Below, piece by piece: positions 25,770 to 34,573 of a stretch of DNA of 41,219 nucleotides (its first letter is position 1; each line of letters starts with the position of its first letter). The position numbers were made by a program, and so were the translations under genes. Origin of the DNA: DASWUD01 sp036401755 (GTDB taxonomy: Bacteria > Pseudomonadota > Gammaproteobacteria > Thiohalomonadales > Thiohalomonadaceae); NCBI GenBank assembly GCA_036401755.1, contig DASWUD010000282.1:1-41219 (forward strand). Direction: 5' to 3'. A model generated the notes under the pieces. The model saw nothing but the letters and a program-made list of their open reading frames with translations, made no database searches and was not told where the DNA came from.

Positions 25770-27104
25770 ATGTCGGTACCCCAGGATCTCATTGCGTCCC
25801 AGCTGGACACTCGCCCCTTCCTGAAGCGCCTCGGTCTGTTCGACTGGCTCTGGGGGCTGGTGGTGGTGGTGGGTGCGCTCTATACCTGGAATCGCTTCGG
25901 GGACCTGATGGATACCTTCGAGCAGGTGATCCTGCCGCTCTCGGCCCTCGGTCTGCTGGCCCTGGGTTGGTTGTGGAAGCCGGCCCGCCCGCTGACGCTT
26001 GCGGTGGCGGCACTCTCGCTCTTCTCGGTCTGGCTCTATGGTGATGACCTCACCCGCGGTGAGCAAAACTTCTTTCTCAAATTCATCCTCGCCAGCCAGT
26101 CGGCGATCATGTGGATGAGCGCCCTCTACGTAATGGCCACCGGCGCCTACCTGCTGGCTCTGCTGCTGCGCTCCGAATTCACCGGCAAGGTCGCCACCGC
26201 CCTCACCTGGTCGGCCACCACCATGGGACTGGTGGGGCTGATGGTGCGCTGGCGCGAGTCCTACCTGATCAGCCCCGACATCGGCCACATCCCGGTGAGC
26301 AACCTCTACGAGGTCTTCATCCTCTTCGCCACCCTCACCGCGCTGCTCTATCTCCACTACGAAAAGCGCTACCAGAGCCGCGCCCTAGGCGCCTTCGTGC
26401 TGACGGTGATCTCGGCGGCGGTCGGCTTCATCCTCTGGTACACCTTCGAGCGCGGCGCCCACGAGATCCAGCCGCTGGTACCGGCGCTGCAGAGCTACTG
26501 GATGAAGATCCACGTCCCCGCCAACTTCGTCGGCTACGGCGCCTTCGCCATCGCGGCGATGGTTGCAGTCCCTGCGCTGATCAAAACCTACGTGGGCACA
26601 CCGAGCGCACGCCTGGCCTTTTGGCTGGTTTCAGCTGCGATGGGGGTAATCGTTTTTGTTGTTCAGTTGTTGCTTCATGGTGTTGAGCTAGCACAGCTGG
26701 TACGTGCACTACTGGCAGGCCTGATAACCGTTGCGGCGACCGCAGCCATTATCTGGGGACTTTCACGCGAGCGCATTGTGACGACATTACCCCCTGTCAA
26801 ACTCATGGACGATGTAATGTACAAGGCGATCGCCCTCGGCTTCGCCTTCTTCACCGTCGCCACCGTGCTCGGCGCCCTGTGGGCGGCCGAGGCGTGGGGC
26901 GGTTACTGGTCGTGGGACCCGAAGGAGACCTGGGCGCTCATCGTCTGGCTCAACTACGCCGGCTGGCTCCACCTGCGCCTCACCAAGGGGTTGCGCGGCG
27001 CACCGCTCGCCTGGTGGGCCGTCATCGGCCTGTTCGTCACCCTGATCGCCTTCCTCGGCGTCAACATGTTCCTCTCCGGGCTGCACTCCTACGGCAAGCT
27101 GTAG
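25770..27104 (+). CDS. ccsB: Cytochrome c biogenesis protein CcsB (CcsA/ResC-type), with apparent insert
   Basis: A 444-residue polytopic heme-handling partner of ResB. The WWD motif WGGYWSWDPKETW lies at 376-388. Conserved His residues occur in KIHVPANFVGYGAF and near LHSYGKL. AGGAGG sits 7 nt before the ATG. From about residue 273 to 345 (26586-26804) there is a stretch with two extra hydrophobic segments. Its codon choice is visibly more A/T-ending than the flanks, and it separates ALIK from the conserved LMDDVMYKAIALGFAFFT block. I believe most relatives lack or vary in this part, but could not check. The frame is intact, so the protein is probably functional. Confidence 0.93.
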   Translation: MSVPQDLIASQLDTRPFLKRLGLFDWLWGLVVVVGALYTWNRFGDLMDTFEQVILPLSALGLLALGWLWKPARPLTLAVAALSLFSVWLYGDDLTRGEQNFFLKFILASQSAIMWMSALYVMATGAYLLALLLRSEFTGKVATALTWSATTMGLVGLMVRWRESYLISPDIGHIPVSNLYEVFILFATLTALLYLHYEKRYQSRALGAFVLTVISAAVGFILWYTFERGAHEIQPLVPALQSYWMKIHVPANFVGYGAFAIAAMVAVPALIKTYVGTPSARLAFWLVSAAMGVIVFVVQLLLHGVELAQLVRALLAGLITVAATAAIIWGLSRERIVTTLPPVKLMDDVMYKAIALGFAFFTVATVLGALWAAEAWGGYWSWDPKETWALIVWLNYAGWLHLRLTKGLRGAPLAWWAVIGLFVTLIAFLGVNMFLSGLHSYGKL

Positions 27105-27121
27105 TCGCTTTGCCGTGACAC

Positions 27122-27160
27122 CAAAAAACCCGCTGCCCAGTTCGGGACAGCGGGTTTTTT
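27122..27160. terminator. Bidirectional terminator between ccsB and cNMP-binding gene
   Basis: A run of A, then an AACCCGCTG / CAGCGGGTT stem extended inwards by CCC/GGG around a short loop, then a run of T. It is symmetrical and so serves both convergent genes. Confidence 0.9.
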
Positions 27161-27170
27161 AACAGCTGAA

Positions 27171-27662
27171 TCAGCGCTTGCCGCCGTAGAGGTACTTGGA
27201 GTAAGTGGCCACATCCTGCGTAACCCGGCGGAACAGCCGGTCGAGGCTGACGATGGCATCCTCCAGCAGGTTGACGGCAATGAAGGGGTGTTCGATGCGC
27301 AGCCGCTGGTACATGATGCGGCGCAGGCGCAGCAGCTTGGTGTTGGCCTTGACGGCCACGATACGGATGGAGCGCGGCTCGCGGTCGAAGAACGACATGG
27401 AGCCGAGCATCTCGCCCTCATTGGCGTGGGCCAGTTCCAGCGAACCGCCCCCCTCCTCGGGGTGCACCAGCGCCGCCTCGCCACTCACCACAAAATAGAG
27501 CGCCTCGCCCACCTCGCCCACATCGGCGATGATCTCCCCCTTGGCGAAGGTCACCTCGTCGGTGAATTCGAGCAGCGTTTCGATCTCGCGTACCGTCAGG
27601 CATTCGCACAGGTACTGCTGGTTCAGGAATTCGGTCAGATTGATTTTTTTATTGGTGCTCAT
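27171..27662 (-). CDS. Stand-alone cyclic-nucleotide-binding-domain protein
   Basis: A 163-residue protein that is mostly one cNMP-binding beta-roll. The phosphate-binding-cassette region contains GEMLGSMSFFDREPRSIRIVA (written in part: GEMLGSMSFFD, then PRSIRIVA), and GEIIADVGEVGEALYFVVSGE precedes it. The C-terminal part is helical and lacks a Crp-type helix-turn-helix, so it is not a DNA-binding regulator by itself. Whether it binds cAMP, c-di-GMP or nothing is unclear. The ATG at 27662 has GGGAGAG 6 nt upstream and is preferred over an ATG 33 nt earlier. It converges on ccsB. Confidence 0.85.
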   Translation of the reverse strand: MSTNKKINLTEFLNQQYLCECLTVREIETLLEFTDEVTFAKGEIIADVGEVGEALYFVVSGEAALVHPEEGGGSLELAHANEGEMLGSMSFFDREPRSIRIVAVKANTKLLRLRRIMYQRLRIEHPFIAVNLLEDAIVSLDRLFRRVTQDVATYSKYLYGGKR

Positions 27663-27804
27663 GCGGAACTCTCCCTCGGCAGACTGTCCTAGCATAGAAC
27701 AGGCCCGGCCTGCCGGGAAAGAGCCTGCGCGATGCTGCCTGCCGCCCTTTGCAGTATAGTAGTCAACCGTTGGTACTGGAAAATCTGAAATACGAGGAGA
27801 TGTG

Positions 27805-28449
27805 ATGAAACGTTATTTTGCGTGGCTGTTCCTGCTGTTCATGGTTCCAGCCCTGGCGCTAGCCGCCTCCGAACCCGAATACAACGAAGGGATCGACTAC
27901 CAACGGCTCTCGCAACCCCAGCCCGTGGCCAGCGACGGCAGCGTCGAGGTCGTCGAGCTCTTCTGGTATGGCTGTCCGCACTGCTACCACTTCGAGCCCC
28001 ATCTGCAGGGATGGCTGAAGAAGAAGCCGGCCAAGGTGAACTTCATCCGCATCCCTGCCATCTTCAACAGCCCCGAATGGCAGCTGCACGCTACCGCCTT
28101 CTATACCGCGGAGGTATTGGGCATTGGCGAGAAGATCCACGGTCCGCTGTTCTACGCCATTCAGGAAAAGAAACGCCCGCTGCACACCCGTGAACAGTTG
28201 ATGGAGTTCTTTGGCGAACAGGGTATCAGCAAGGACGATTTCAACAACACCTTCGATTCGTTTGCGGTGCAGACCAAGGTGCAGCGTGCTGCCGACCTCT
28301 CCAGGAAGTATGAGCTCGCCGGCGTGCCCACCATGATCGTCAATGGCAAATATCGCGTTGACGGCCCGATGGCCACCAGCTACGAACGACTGATCAAGAT
28401 CGTCGATTACCTGGTCCGCGAAGAGAGCAAGGTCGCGAAGAAACAGTAA
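27805..28449 (+). CDS. dsbA: Thiol:disulfide interchange protein DsbA
   Basis: A 214-residue periplasmic oxidant that introduces disulfides into exported proteins. The signal peptide ends ALAA near residue 21. The active site is CPHC (57-60) in FWYGCPHCYHFEPH, and the cis-Pro loop is GVPTM (P175). GAGGAG lies 5 nt before the ATG at 27805; a GTG one codon earlier is the alternative. TATAGT near 27756 may be its -10 box. The acetolactate synthase gene follows 26 nt later and may be co-transcribed. Exported proteins with several Cys in this window, such as the expansin and cytochromes, are plausible clients. Confidence 0.95.
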   Translation: MKRYFAWLFLLFMVPALALAASEPEYNEGIDYQRLSQPQPVASDGSVEVVELFWYGCPHCYHFEPHLQGWLKKKPAKVNFIRIPAIFNSPEWQLHATAFYTAEVLGIGEKIHGPLFYAIQEKKRPLHTREQLMEFFGEQGISKDDFNNTFDSFAVQTKVQRAADLSRKYELAGVPTMIVNGKYRVDGPMATSYERLIKIVDYLVREESKVAKKQ

Positions 28450-28475
28450 GCGCCCTGGCTTAAGGCGGAAGGCAT

Positions 28476-30107
28476 ATGAAGGCGGCGAAGCTGTTCGTCC
28501 ACTGTCTGGAGAATGAAGGTATCGAGTATATCTTCGGCATTCCCGGCGAAGAGAATCTCGATGTGATGGATGCGCTGCTCGATTCATCGATCACATTCAT
28601 CACCGTGCGCCACGAACAGGGCGCCGCCTTCATGGCCGACGTCTACGGCCGCCTCACCGGCAAGGCCGGCGTCTGTCTCGCCACCCTCGGTCCCGGCGCC
28701 ACCAACCTCATCACCGGTGTCGCCGACGCCAACATGGACCACGCCCCCGTGGTGGCCATCGCCGGGCAGGCCGGCACCTACCGGCTGCACAAGGAGTCGC
28801 ACCAGGTGCTCGACCTGGAGCAGATGTTCGCGGCGGTCACCAAATACTCCTCGCGCCTGCTCACCCCCAACACCATTCCGGAAGTGGTGCGCAAGGCATT
28901 CAAACTGGCGCAGACCGAAAAGAGCGGCGCCACTTTCATCGAATTTCCCGAGAACATCGCCAAGATGGAGCTCGATGAGCTACCGCTGCCGGTCAAGCAG
29001 ACCATGGTGCCGGAGCCCTCGGCCGATCGGGTGGCGCTCGCCGCGGAGATCATCTCCAAGGCGCGCGCCCCGCTGATCCTCGCCGGCAACGGCGTGGTGC
29101 GCGCGCGCGCCTGGCAGCAGCTGGCCGACTTCGCCGGGCGCCTCAATATTCCCGTGGCCAACACCTTCATGGCCAAGGGGGTGCTCCCTTTCAAACACCC
29201 GATGGCGCTGGGCAGCGCCGGGCTGCAATCGAAGGACTATGTGAACTGCGGCTTCGACAGCGCCGACGTGATCATCTGCATCGGCTACGACCTGGTCGAA
29301 TACCACCCCTACCTGTGGCATCCGACCCGCGATCGCACCATCGTCCATATCGACAGCACCCACGCCGAGGTGGATGCCTACTACCCGGTGGCGGTGGGGG
29401 TGGTGGGTGACATCAAGCAGAGCCTGATCCGCGTGGGGCAGCTGGCCACGCCCCACCAGGGCCACGCCCTGCGCACCCTGCGCAAGGCCCTGATTAGCGA
29501 GATGGACGCCCACTCCAGCGACCAGAGCTTTCCGGTCAAACCGCAGAAGATCATCTGGGACCTGCGCACCGCCATGGAGCTGGAAGACATCGTCATCTGC
29601 GACGTGGGCGCCCACAAGATGTGGATGGCACGCATGTTCCGCTGCGAATATCCCAACACCTGCATCATCTCCAACGGCTTCGCCGCGATGGGCATCGCGG
29701 TGCCGGGTGCCATCGCCGCCAAGCTCGCCTATCCCGAACGCAAGGTGGTGGCGGTGACAGGCGACGCCGGTTTTCTGATGAACTCGCAGGAGATCGAAAC
29801 GGCGGTGCGCCTTGGCCTCAGCCTCGTGGTGCTGATCTGGAACGACAACGGCTACGGCCTCATCAAGTGGAAACAGCTCAACCAGTTTGGTCGCCCCTCC
29901 CACGTCGACTTCACCAATCCCGATTTCATCAAATATGCCGAAGCGTTTGGCGCCAGGGGCTACCGCATCAACGCCGTCAGCGAGCTGTTGCCGACGTTGC
30001 GTGAGGCGCTGCGCCATGAGGGTGTGACTATCATCGACTGTCCGGTCGATTATGCGGAAAATCTGAAACTCACCGCCAAGCTTGGCGAGATGGTCTGTCC
30101 GGTATGA
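28476..30107 (+). CDS. Acetolactate synthase large subunit-type TPP enzyme
   Basis: A 543-residue thiamine-diphosphate enzyme. The N-terminal TPP-binding Pyr domain has the catalytic glutamate in RHEQGAAFMAD (E47) and LATLGPGATNLITG. The central domain follows, then the C-terminal PP domain with GDAGFLMNSQ (429-438) and NDNGYGLIKW for Mg and diphosphate. It condenses two pyruvates to 2-acetolactate. No regulatory small subunit (ilvN/ilvH) is adjacent, so it resembles the single-subunit catabolic AlsS/BudB type or an uncharacterised paralogue; other pyruvate-using TPP enzymes are possible. Its stop overlaps the next start as ATGA, so translation of the two is coupled. Confidence 0.9.
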   Translation: MKAAKLFVHCLENEGIEYIFGIPGEENLDVMDALLDSSITFITVRHEQGAAFMADVYGRLTGKAGVCLATLGPGATNLITGVADANMDHAPVVAIAGQAGTYRLHKESHQVLDLEQMFAAVTKYSSRLLTPNTIPEVVRKAFKLAQTEKSGATFIEFPENIAKMELDELPLPVKQTMVPEPSADRVALAAEIISKARAPLILAGNGVVRARAWQQLADFAGRLNIPVANTFMAKGVLPFKHPMALGSAGLQSKDYVNCGFDSADVIICIGYDLVEYHPYLWHPTRDRTIVHIDSTHAEVDAYYPVAVGVVGDIKQSLIRVGQLATPHQGHALRTLRKALISEMDAHSSDQSFPVKPQKIIWDLRTAMELEDIVICDVGAHKMWMARMFRCEYPNTCIISNGFAAMGIAVPGAIAAKLAYPERKVVAVTGDAGFLMNSQEIETAVRLGLSLVVLIWNDNGYGLIKWKQLNQFGRPSHVDFTNPDFIKYAEAFGARGYRINAVSELLPTLREALRHEGVTIIDCPVDYAENLKLTAKLGEMVCPV

Positions 30108-30898
30108 CCATGACGAATGGTGCCACACCCGATAGCGGCCAACGCCTGCGCCTGTTGAGCTACAACATCCAGGTGGGGATCAGCAGCGTGCGTCCGCACC
30201 ACTACCTGACCAAGAGCTGGAAGAATCTGCTGCCCACGCCGCGCCGCTTCGAGAATCTCGGCCGCATTGCGCAGGTGTTGCGCGACCACGATATCGTCGG
30301 CCTGCAGGAGCTCGATGCCGGCAGCCATCGCACCGGCTATATCAACCTCACGGAGTTTCTCGCCCACCAGGCCAACTACCCCTTCTGGCATCATCAGGTC
30401 AATCGCGCCATGGGACCGATCGCCCAGCACGGCAACGGCCTGCTGAGCCGCTACCGGCCAACCCGTATCGTCGAGCACAAGCTGCCGGGACTGGTACCGG
30501 GGCGCGGCGCACTGATGGCGCAATTCGGCAACAACGACGAACCGCTGCTGGTGATGATGATCCACCTCTCGCTTGGCCAGCGCAGCCGTATCAATCAGCT
30601 CGCCTTTGTCAGCGAAATCATCAACGACTATCCGCACGCGATCCTGATGGGCGACATGAACTGCGCGCCGAGCAGTCCCGAGCTGGCGATGCTGTTCCGC
30701 CACACCAAACTGCGCGAGCCGCTGGAGGAGCACAAGACCTTTCCCTCCTGGCGCCCCGAACGCAGCATCGATCACATCCTCGTCACCCCGGAGCTGAAGG
30801 TGGAGACGTGTCAGGTGCTCAATTACGCCTTCTCCGACCATCTGCCCATCGCCATGGAGATCACCCTGCCTGCCACGATCGTCATGGCGGCAGGTTAG
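30104..30898 (+). CDS. Endonuclease/exonuclease/phosphatase (EEP) family hydrolase
   Basis: A 264-residue Mg-dependent phosphodiesterase fold. Motifs are LLSYNIQVG (N21), VGLQELDAG (E69), MMIHLSLG (H153-154 region), MGDMNCAPSS (D184, N186), SIDHIL (D223, H224) and SDHLPIAMEI (D245, H246), which is the full catalytic set. It has no signal peptide, so it is cytoplasmic. It resembles the YbhP-type group. Substrates of the family range from DNA to phospholipids and CoA, and none can be chosen here. It is coupled to the acetolactate synthase gene by a 4-nt overlap and converges on the trkA-like gene after 39 nt. Confidence 0.88.
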   Translation: MTMTNGATPDSGQRLRLLSYNIQVGISSVRPHHYLTKSWKNLLPTPRRFENLGRIAQVLRDHDIVGLQELDAGSHRTGYINLTEFLAHQANYPFWHHQVNRAMGPIAQHGNGLLSRYRPTRIVEHKLPGLVPGRGALMAQFGNNDEPLLVMMIHLSLGQRSRINQLAFVSEIINDYPHAILMGDMNCAPSSPELAMLFRHTKLREPLEEHKTFPSWRPERSIDHILVTPELKVETCQVLNYAFSDHLPIAMEITLPATIVMAAG

Positions 30899-30937
30899 GC
30901 ACGACGCTACTGCATTAGAGGCCGAAGGCTGTGAAAC

Positions 30938-31597
30938 TTAACGCCGCCCGGCCACCGGCGCCCAGCGTTCGATTAGCTCGTTGAAATGTTCGCTGTGGGT
31001 GATGATCACCACTTCATCTTCGCTCTTCAAGCGAGTGTCGCCGCGCGGCACCACAAACTTTCCGTCACGATAGATGCAGATGACGCGGCTCGATTCGGGC
31101 AGCTGGAGATCGCGAATCTCCACCTCATCCTGCTCGCGTGCCACGAAGGCAAAGGCCCGCGCTTCGTCACGAATCATCGCGGAGAGCTCAAGCGGATCGC
31201 GGCCCTCGAACAGGTCGGCCAAATAACGGCCGATGGTACGGCTGGGGATGACGATATCTTCCAGCCCCAGTTCGAGACAGATGTGTTCGAAGGAGGGGTC
31301 CTCGATGCGAGTTACAACGCGCTGGAAACCAAGGGAGCGCCCTACCAGACTGGCAATGATGTTGGCCTGATCATTACCGGTCATGGCAAAGAGCAGATGG
31401 GTTCCACCAGGATCGGTTTCACGCAGGATGGCCGGCTTGCTGCCATCACCGTGCACGAAGCCGCAATCGATCTCGCCGGACAGCGCATCGATACACTCCT
31501 TGTCGCGCTCGACGATCACCACCTCATGACCACGCTTCAGCAACAGTTGCGCCGTTCGCACCGCCACCTTGCTGGCACCGATGATGACCGCCCTCAT
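30938..31597 (-). CDS. TrkA-family potassium channel regulatory subunit (single RCK)
   Basis: A 219-residue cytosolic subunit that gates a TrkH/KtrB-type channel. The Rossmann-like RCK-N domain begins MRAVIIGASKVAVRTAQLL, where GASKVA stands in for GxGxxG, and has HGDGSKPAIL. The RCK-C (TrkA_C) domain follows from about residue 130. E. coli TrkA has two such units, so this half-length form is of the KtrA/single-RCK type. The ATG at 31597 overlaps the trkH stop as ATGA; an upstream in-frame extension inside trkH is rejected. It probably binds ATP/ADP or NAD(H). Confidence 0.9.
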   Translation of the reverse strand: MRAVIIGASKVAVRTAQLLLKRGHEVVIVERDKECIDALSGEIDCGFVHGDGSKPAILRETDPGGTHLLFAMTGNDQANIIASLVGRSLGFQRVVTRIEDPSFEHICLELGLEDIVIPSRTIGRYLADLFEGRDPLELSAMIRDEARAFAFVAREQDEVEIRDLQLPESSRVICIYRDGKFVVPRGDTRLKSEDEVVIITHSEHFNELIERWAPVAGRR

Positions 31598-33042
31598 GCG
31601 CCCTCCTGCCGTTTCGCGAACCAGGTGGGTGGATAACAGAGTACCAGCATAGCGACGACCTCCAGACGCCCCAGCAGCATGTCGATGGCGAGCACCGTCT
31701 TGAGCAGCGCTGGCAATTCGTGACTCGTAATGCCGGTGGAGAGCCCCACCGTAGCAGTAGCGGAGGTCACCTCCAGCAGCGCATCGAGGGGCGGATAACC
31801 GTGGCTCACGAAGATCAGCCACGAGATGACCACCACCGCACCAAACAGCAGAATCAGCGCAAACGCACGCAGCAATTCGTCATCCGAGAGCAGCCGACCG
31901 CCAAGACGTGGCTCGATGACTGCATGTTCCGGGGCTGCACTGCGGCGCAGATAGAGCTGAAGCAGCTTGAAGAACAGGATCAGTCGCAACAATTTCACGC
32001 CACCTGCGGTGGAGCCGACCCCGCCACCAATGAACATCGATACGACCACCACCAGTTTCGCGGCGGGATCGAGCAACGAGATATCGCTGGTGGAAAATCC
32101 GGTGGTGGTTTGCGCCGAAATCGCCAGGGTGATGGCGTGCAGCACAGGGGCCTCACCTCCCGGAGTCAGCAGCAAGAGTAGCAGGGAGACGACCGCGATC
32201 ATCCCTGCCAGCAGCCAGATCTCGCCATCACGCAGCACCTGACGCCAGCTGCCGTGCAGCGCACGGTGATAGAGAAACAGCGGCACTGCGCCACACCAGG
32301 CAACTACCAAAATGACCAGGCGCTGCGGCCATCCTGCCAGCGCCGCCAAGCTCTGGTCGTAGGTGGAGAAGCCGCCGGTGGAGATGGCCGCGAGCACATG
32401 GTCGATCGCCACCATACCGTCCCCTATCAGCGGCACAGCCACGGCGCACCCGATCGTCGTCAGCAATAGATAGATCATCAGCATGCGTCGCGCGTGGGTA
32501 CGGGCCGTGCTCACCAGCCCCTCGGCGCCGGCAGGCTCGACGAGCCGACGCGTCGTGACGTGATGCCCCATCAACAGCGCCACCGACAACACCACGATAC
32601 CGAGTCCGCCATACCACTGCAGCCAGGCACGACTGAAGAGAAAGGCTTGCGGGAGCAACTCCGGGTGGCGTTGGGTGGAGAGGCCAGTGGTGGTGATCCC
32701 GGAAATAGCCTCGAACAGCGCATCACCAAAGGTGAGCCCGGCGGCGGTGAAGGGGATGGTCATAAAGAGCGGCGCCAGCATGAAGGCAGCACAGACAATC
32801 ACCAGCGCCTCGTTGCCCTGCAGCTGTTGTGGTGGTGCGATACGCGCAGCGGGAAGGGACAACGCCAGCAGCACCAGCAGCATCACCAGTTGGTGCCATA
32901 CGAAGGTCCACTCGTAATGGGCAAAGGCCACCAGCAACGGGGCAAGATTGAGCAGTATCAGCATGATCCCGAGCTGGCCGAGGTACTTGGCCAGCACCGG
33001 CAGGCGCACGGAAAACTGCAGAGAGGTGGCCCCCTCGCTCAT
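31594..33042 (-). CDS. TrkH-family potassium transport membrane subunit
   Basis: A 482-residue membrane protein with four pore-loop repeats. Selectivity-filter regions read as TTTGLST, STGGFST, TTGFSTSD and ATVGLSTG, each with the conserved glycine. GVGSTAGGVKLLRL follows the third loop. It mediates K+ (or Na+-coupled K+) uptake together with the adjacent single-RCK protein, overlapping its gene by 4 nt. The ATG at 33042 is chosen because AAGGAG lies 7 nt upstream; a longer in-frame extension has no such site. Confidence 0.93.
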   Translation of the reverse strand: MSEGATSLQFSVRLPVLAKYLGQLGIMLILLNLAPLLVAFAHYEWTFVWHQLVMLLVLLALSLPAARIAPPQQLQGNEALVIVCAAFMLAPLFMTIPFTAAGLTFGDALFEAISGITTTGLSTQRHPELLPQAFLFSRAWLQWYGGLGIVVLSVALLMGHHVTTRRLVEPAGAEGLVSTARTHARRMLMIYLLLTTIGCAVAVPLIGDGMVAIDHVLAAISTGGFSTYDQSLAALAGWPQRLVILVVAWCGAVPLFLYHRALHGSWRQVLRDGEIWLLAGMIAVVSLLLLLLTPGGEAPVLHAITLAISAQTTTGFSTSDISLLDPAAKLVVVVSMFIGGGVGSTAGGVKLLRLILFFKLLQLYLRRSAAPEHAVIEPRLGGRLLSDDELLRAFALILLFGAVVVISWLIFVSHGYPPLDALLEVTSATATVGLSTGITSHELPALLKTVLAIDMLLGRLEVVAMLVLCYPPTWFAKRQEGA

Positions 33043-33165
33043 TCTCACACTCCTTCTGTGGGCAAGCCGCAGCGGCCATGAGATGAGCCTAGCAGAGCAA
33101 GAGATGGCTGCTGCCAAGCCGTGCGCCAGAGGGTAAAATTGCCGCCCTCTCCCTGAGATGCCTAG

Positions 33166-33480
33166 ATGCTACCTATTGATGAAGAACTGAAGGCGCGCCT
33201 CAACAGCGAAACCGGCCAACTGGGCTGGCCGGAACTGCAGCGCCATTTCGCGCGTGGCGTGGTGGTGGTGGTCGCAACCGGCATGGACCTGGTCGACGTG
33301 GCCGCCCGTATCTCCATGGACGACGGCGAGAGCGTCGGCCACTGGCTCGCGCAGGAGAAGATCCACCGCGCCAGCACAGCGGATGCACAGCGCTGGCACG
33401 ACAGCAATGCCCGGTTCTGGGCGGTGGTGGTTGCCCCGTGGGTGGTAGTGCAGGAGCTCCCGCCGCAACTCGACAGCTGA
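33166..33480 (+). CDS. DUF2288 family protein
   Basis: A 104-residue cytoplasmic protein with the DUF2288 layout. It starts with ELKARLNSETGQLGWPELQ, then FARGVVVVV and DLVDVAARISMDD, and ends FWAVVVAPWVVVQE. No catalytic motif is evident. The family occurs in proteobacteria and cyanobacteria without known function. It has its own 123-bp upstream gap from divergent trkH and no strong ribosome-binding site. It converges on the TauE/SafE gene with 8 nt between stops. Confidence 0.85.
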   Translation: MLPIDEELKARLNSETGQLGWPELQRHFARGVVVVVATGMDLVDVAARISMDDGESVGHWLAQEKIHRASTADAQRWHDSNARFWAVVVAPWVVVQELPPQLDS

Positions 33481-33488
33481 ACCGAGCC

Positions 33489-34226
33489 CTAGAGCAGCCG
33501 CCACAACCCCAGCCCACTCACCAGCAACAGACCACTACCGATCCACTGCTTGAAGAGGCGATCGTTCCTGATAATGGCCTCGTGGGTCTTGAGGCCGATG
33601 AAGTGGCCGATAGCGGCCACCGGCAACAGCAGCAACGCCACATCGAGATGCAGCGCAACGCCCAGTAGCGTGAAGGCGCCCATCTTGATCGCCACCAGCA
33701 CAAACCAAAGGACAAACAGGGTGTTGCGCAACTGCTCTTTGGCCACGTTGCGCATATAGACGGCCACCATCAACGGCGCCCCGGTGAGCGAGGTCCCCGC
33801 CACATACCCGCCCAGCATCAGCAAACCCCGGTCCACCCACTTGCCACGGCTCTCGATGGCGAGATTGAGCGCCCAGATCACCGCATAGAAGAGAGTCACT
33901 CCGTAGATGAAGAGGAGCAGCCAGCGATTGGGCAGATGGAGCAGACCGAACACCCCCACCAGCGCGGCAGGAATGATGTAGTACGACGAGCGCCGCAGGA
34001 AACCCCAGTCGACGTTAGCGAGACGCGAACTCAAGGTGAGCCCCGAGAAAAATAGCAGGTGGGCACCGATGATCGGCAACCACAGCAGCGGCTGGTCGTC
34101 GACAAACAGCATCAATGGCAGGCCCAGCGCCGCCCCGCCGAAACCGAGCCCGGAACGGACGAAGCCGGTCCAGATGAAGATGAGCGCAATCAGCAGGGTC
34201 TGGGTCAGGTCGAAGTGGAGCAGCAT
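33489..34226 (-). CDS. TauE/SafE (TSUP) family membrane permease
   Basis: A 245-residue polytopic protein with about 7-8 helices. The repeated family motif appears as GFVRSGLGFGGAALGLPLML near the N-terminus and as GGYVAGTSLTGAPLMVAVYM in the second half. TSUP proteins export or import small organosulfur or organic anions (sulfite, sulfoacetate, taurine breakdown products); the substrate is not readable here. The ATG at 34226, with GAGAG upstream, is preferred over an in-frame start at 34253. It stands alone on the minus strand, divergent from the LuxR-type gene. Confidence 0.88.
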   Translation of the reverse strand: MLLHFDLTQTLLIALIFIWTGFVRSGLGFGGAALGLPLMLFVDDQPLLWLPIIGAHLLFFSGLTLSSRLANVDWGFLRRSSYYIIPAALVGVFGLLHLPNRWLLLFIYGVTLFYAVIWALNLAIESRGKWVDRGLLMLGGYVAGTSLTGAPLMVAVYMRNVAKEQLRNTLFVLWFVLVAIKMGAFTLLGVALHLDVALLLLPVAAIGHFIGLKTHEAIIRNDRLFKQWIGSGLLLVSGLGLWRLL

Positions 34227-34573
34227 GGTGAACTCTCGATGGCCAGCGGCCACTATAGCGCATGAGGGGCAATGATGAGCCGGCGGCTTAAATGGCCCAG
34301 TGCTCAGTTGATGTCATGCATCGCGGGAGCAGCTTGCACCTGCACGACCACCGCGCGGCCTGTGCCATTTGAGTGTCAGCACCACACGATTCATGTAAAA
34401 TCGTCCCATATTTACTAGAGCTCCCCCGTTCCCCCCAAGGAGCCACGGTACGCCCAGAATGATAACGAGATATGGCGCACCCGCCACAGGCACCGGACCG
34501 ACATCCAGCCATTGCCATCGCCCTGCTGCCATTGCATTGACCCTAACCTTGCGCCACCCCGGCCTGACAAATA
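34227..34573. other. Intergenic region upstream of LuxR-type regulator
   Basis: 347 bp between divergent genes. A TAAAAT at 34396-34401 with TGTCAG at 34374-34379 (16-nt spacer) is a possible promoter for the LuxR-type gene, leaving a leader of about 165 nt. Nothing else is supported. Confidence 0.35.
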
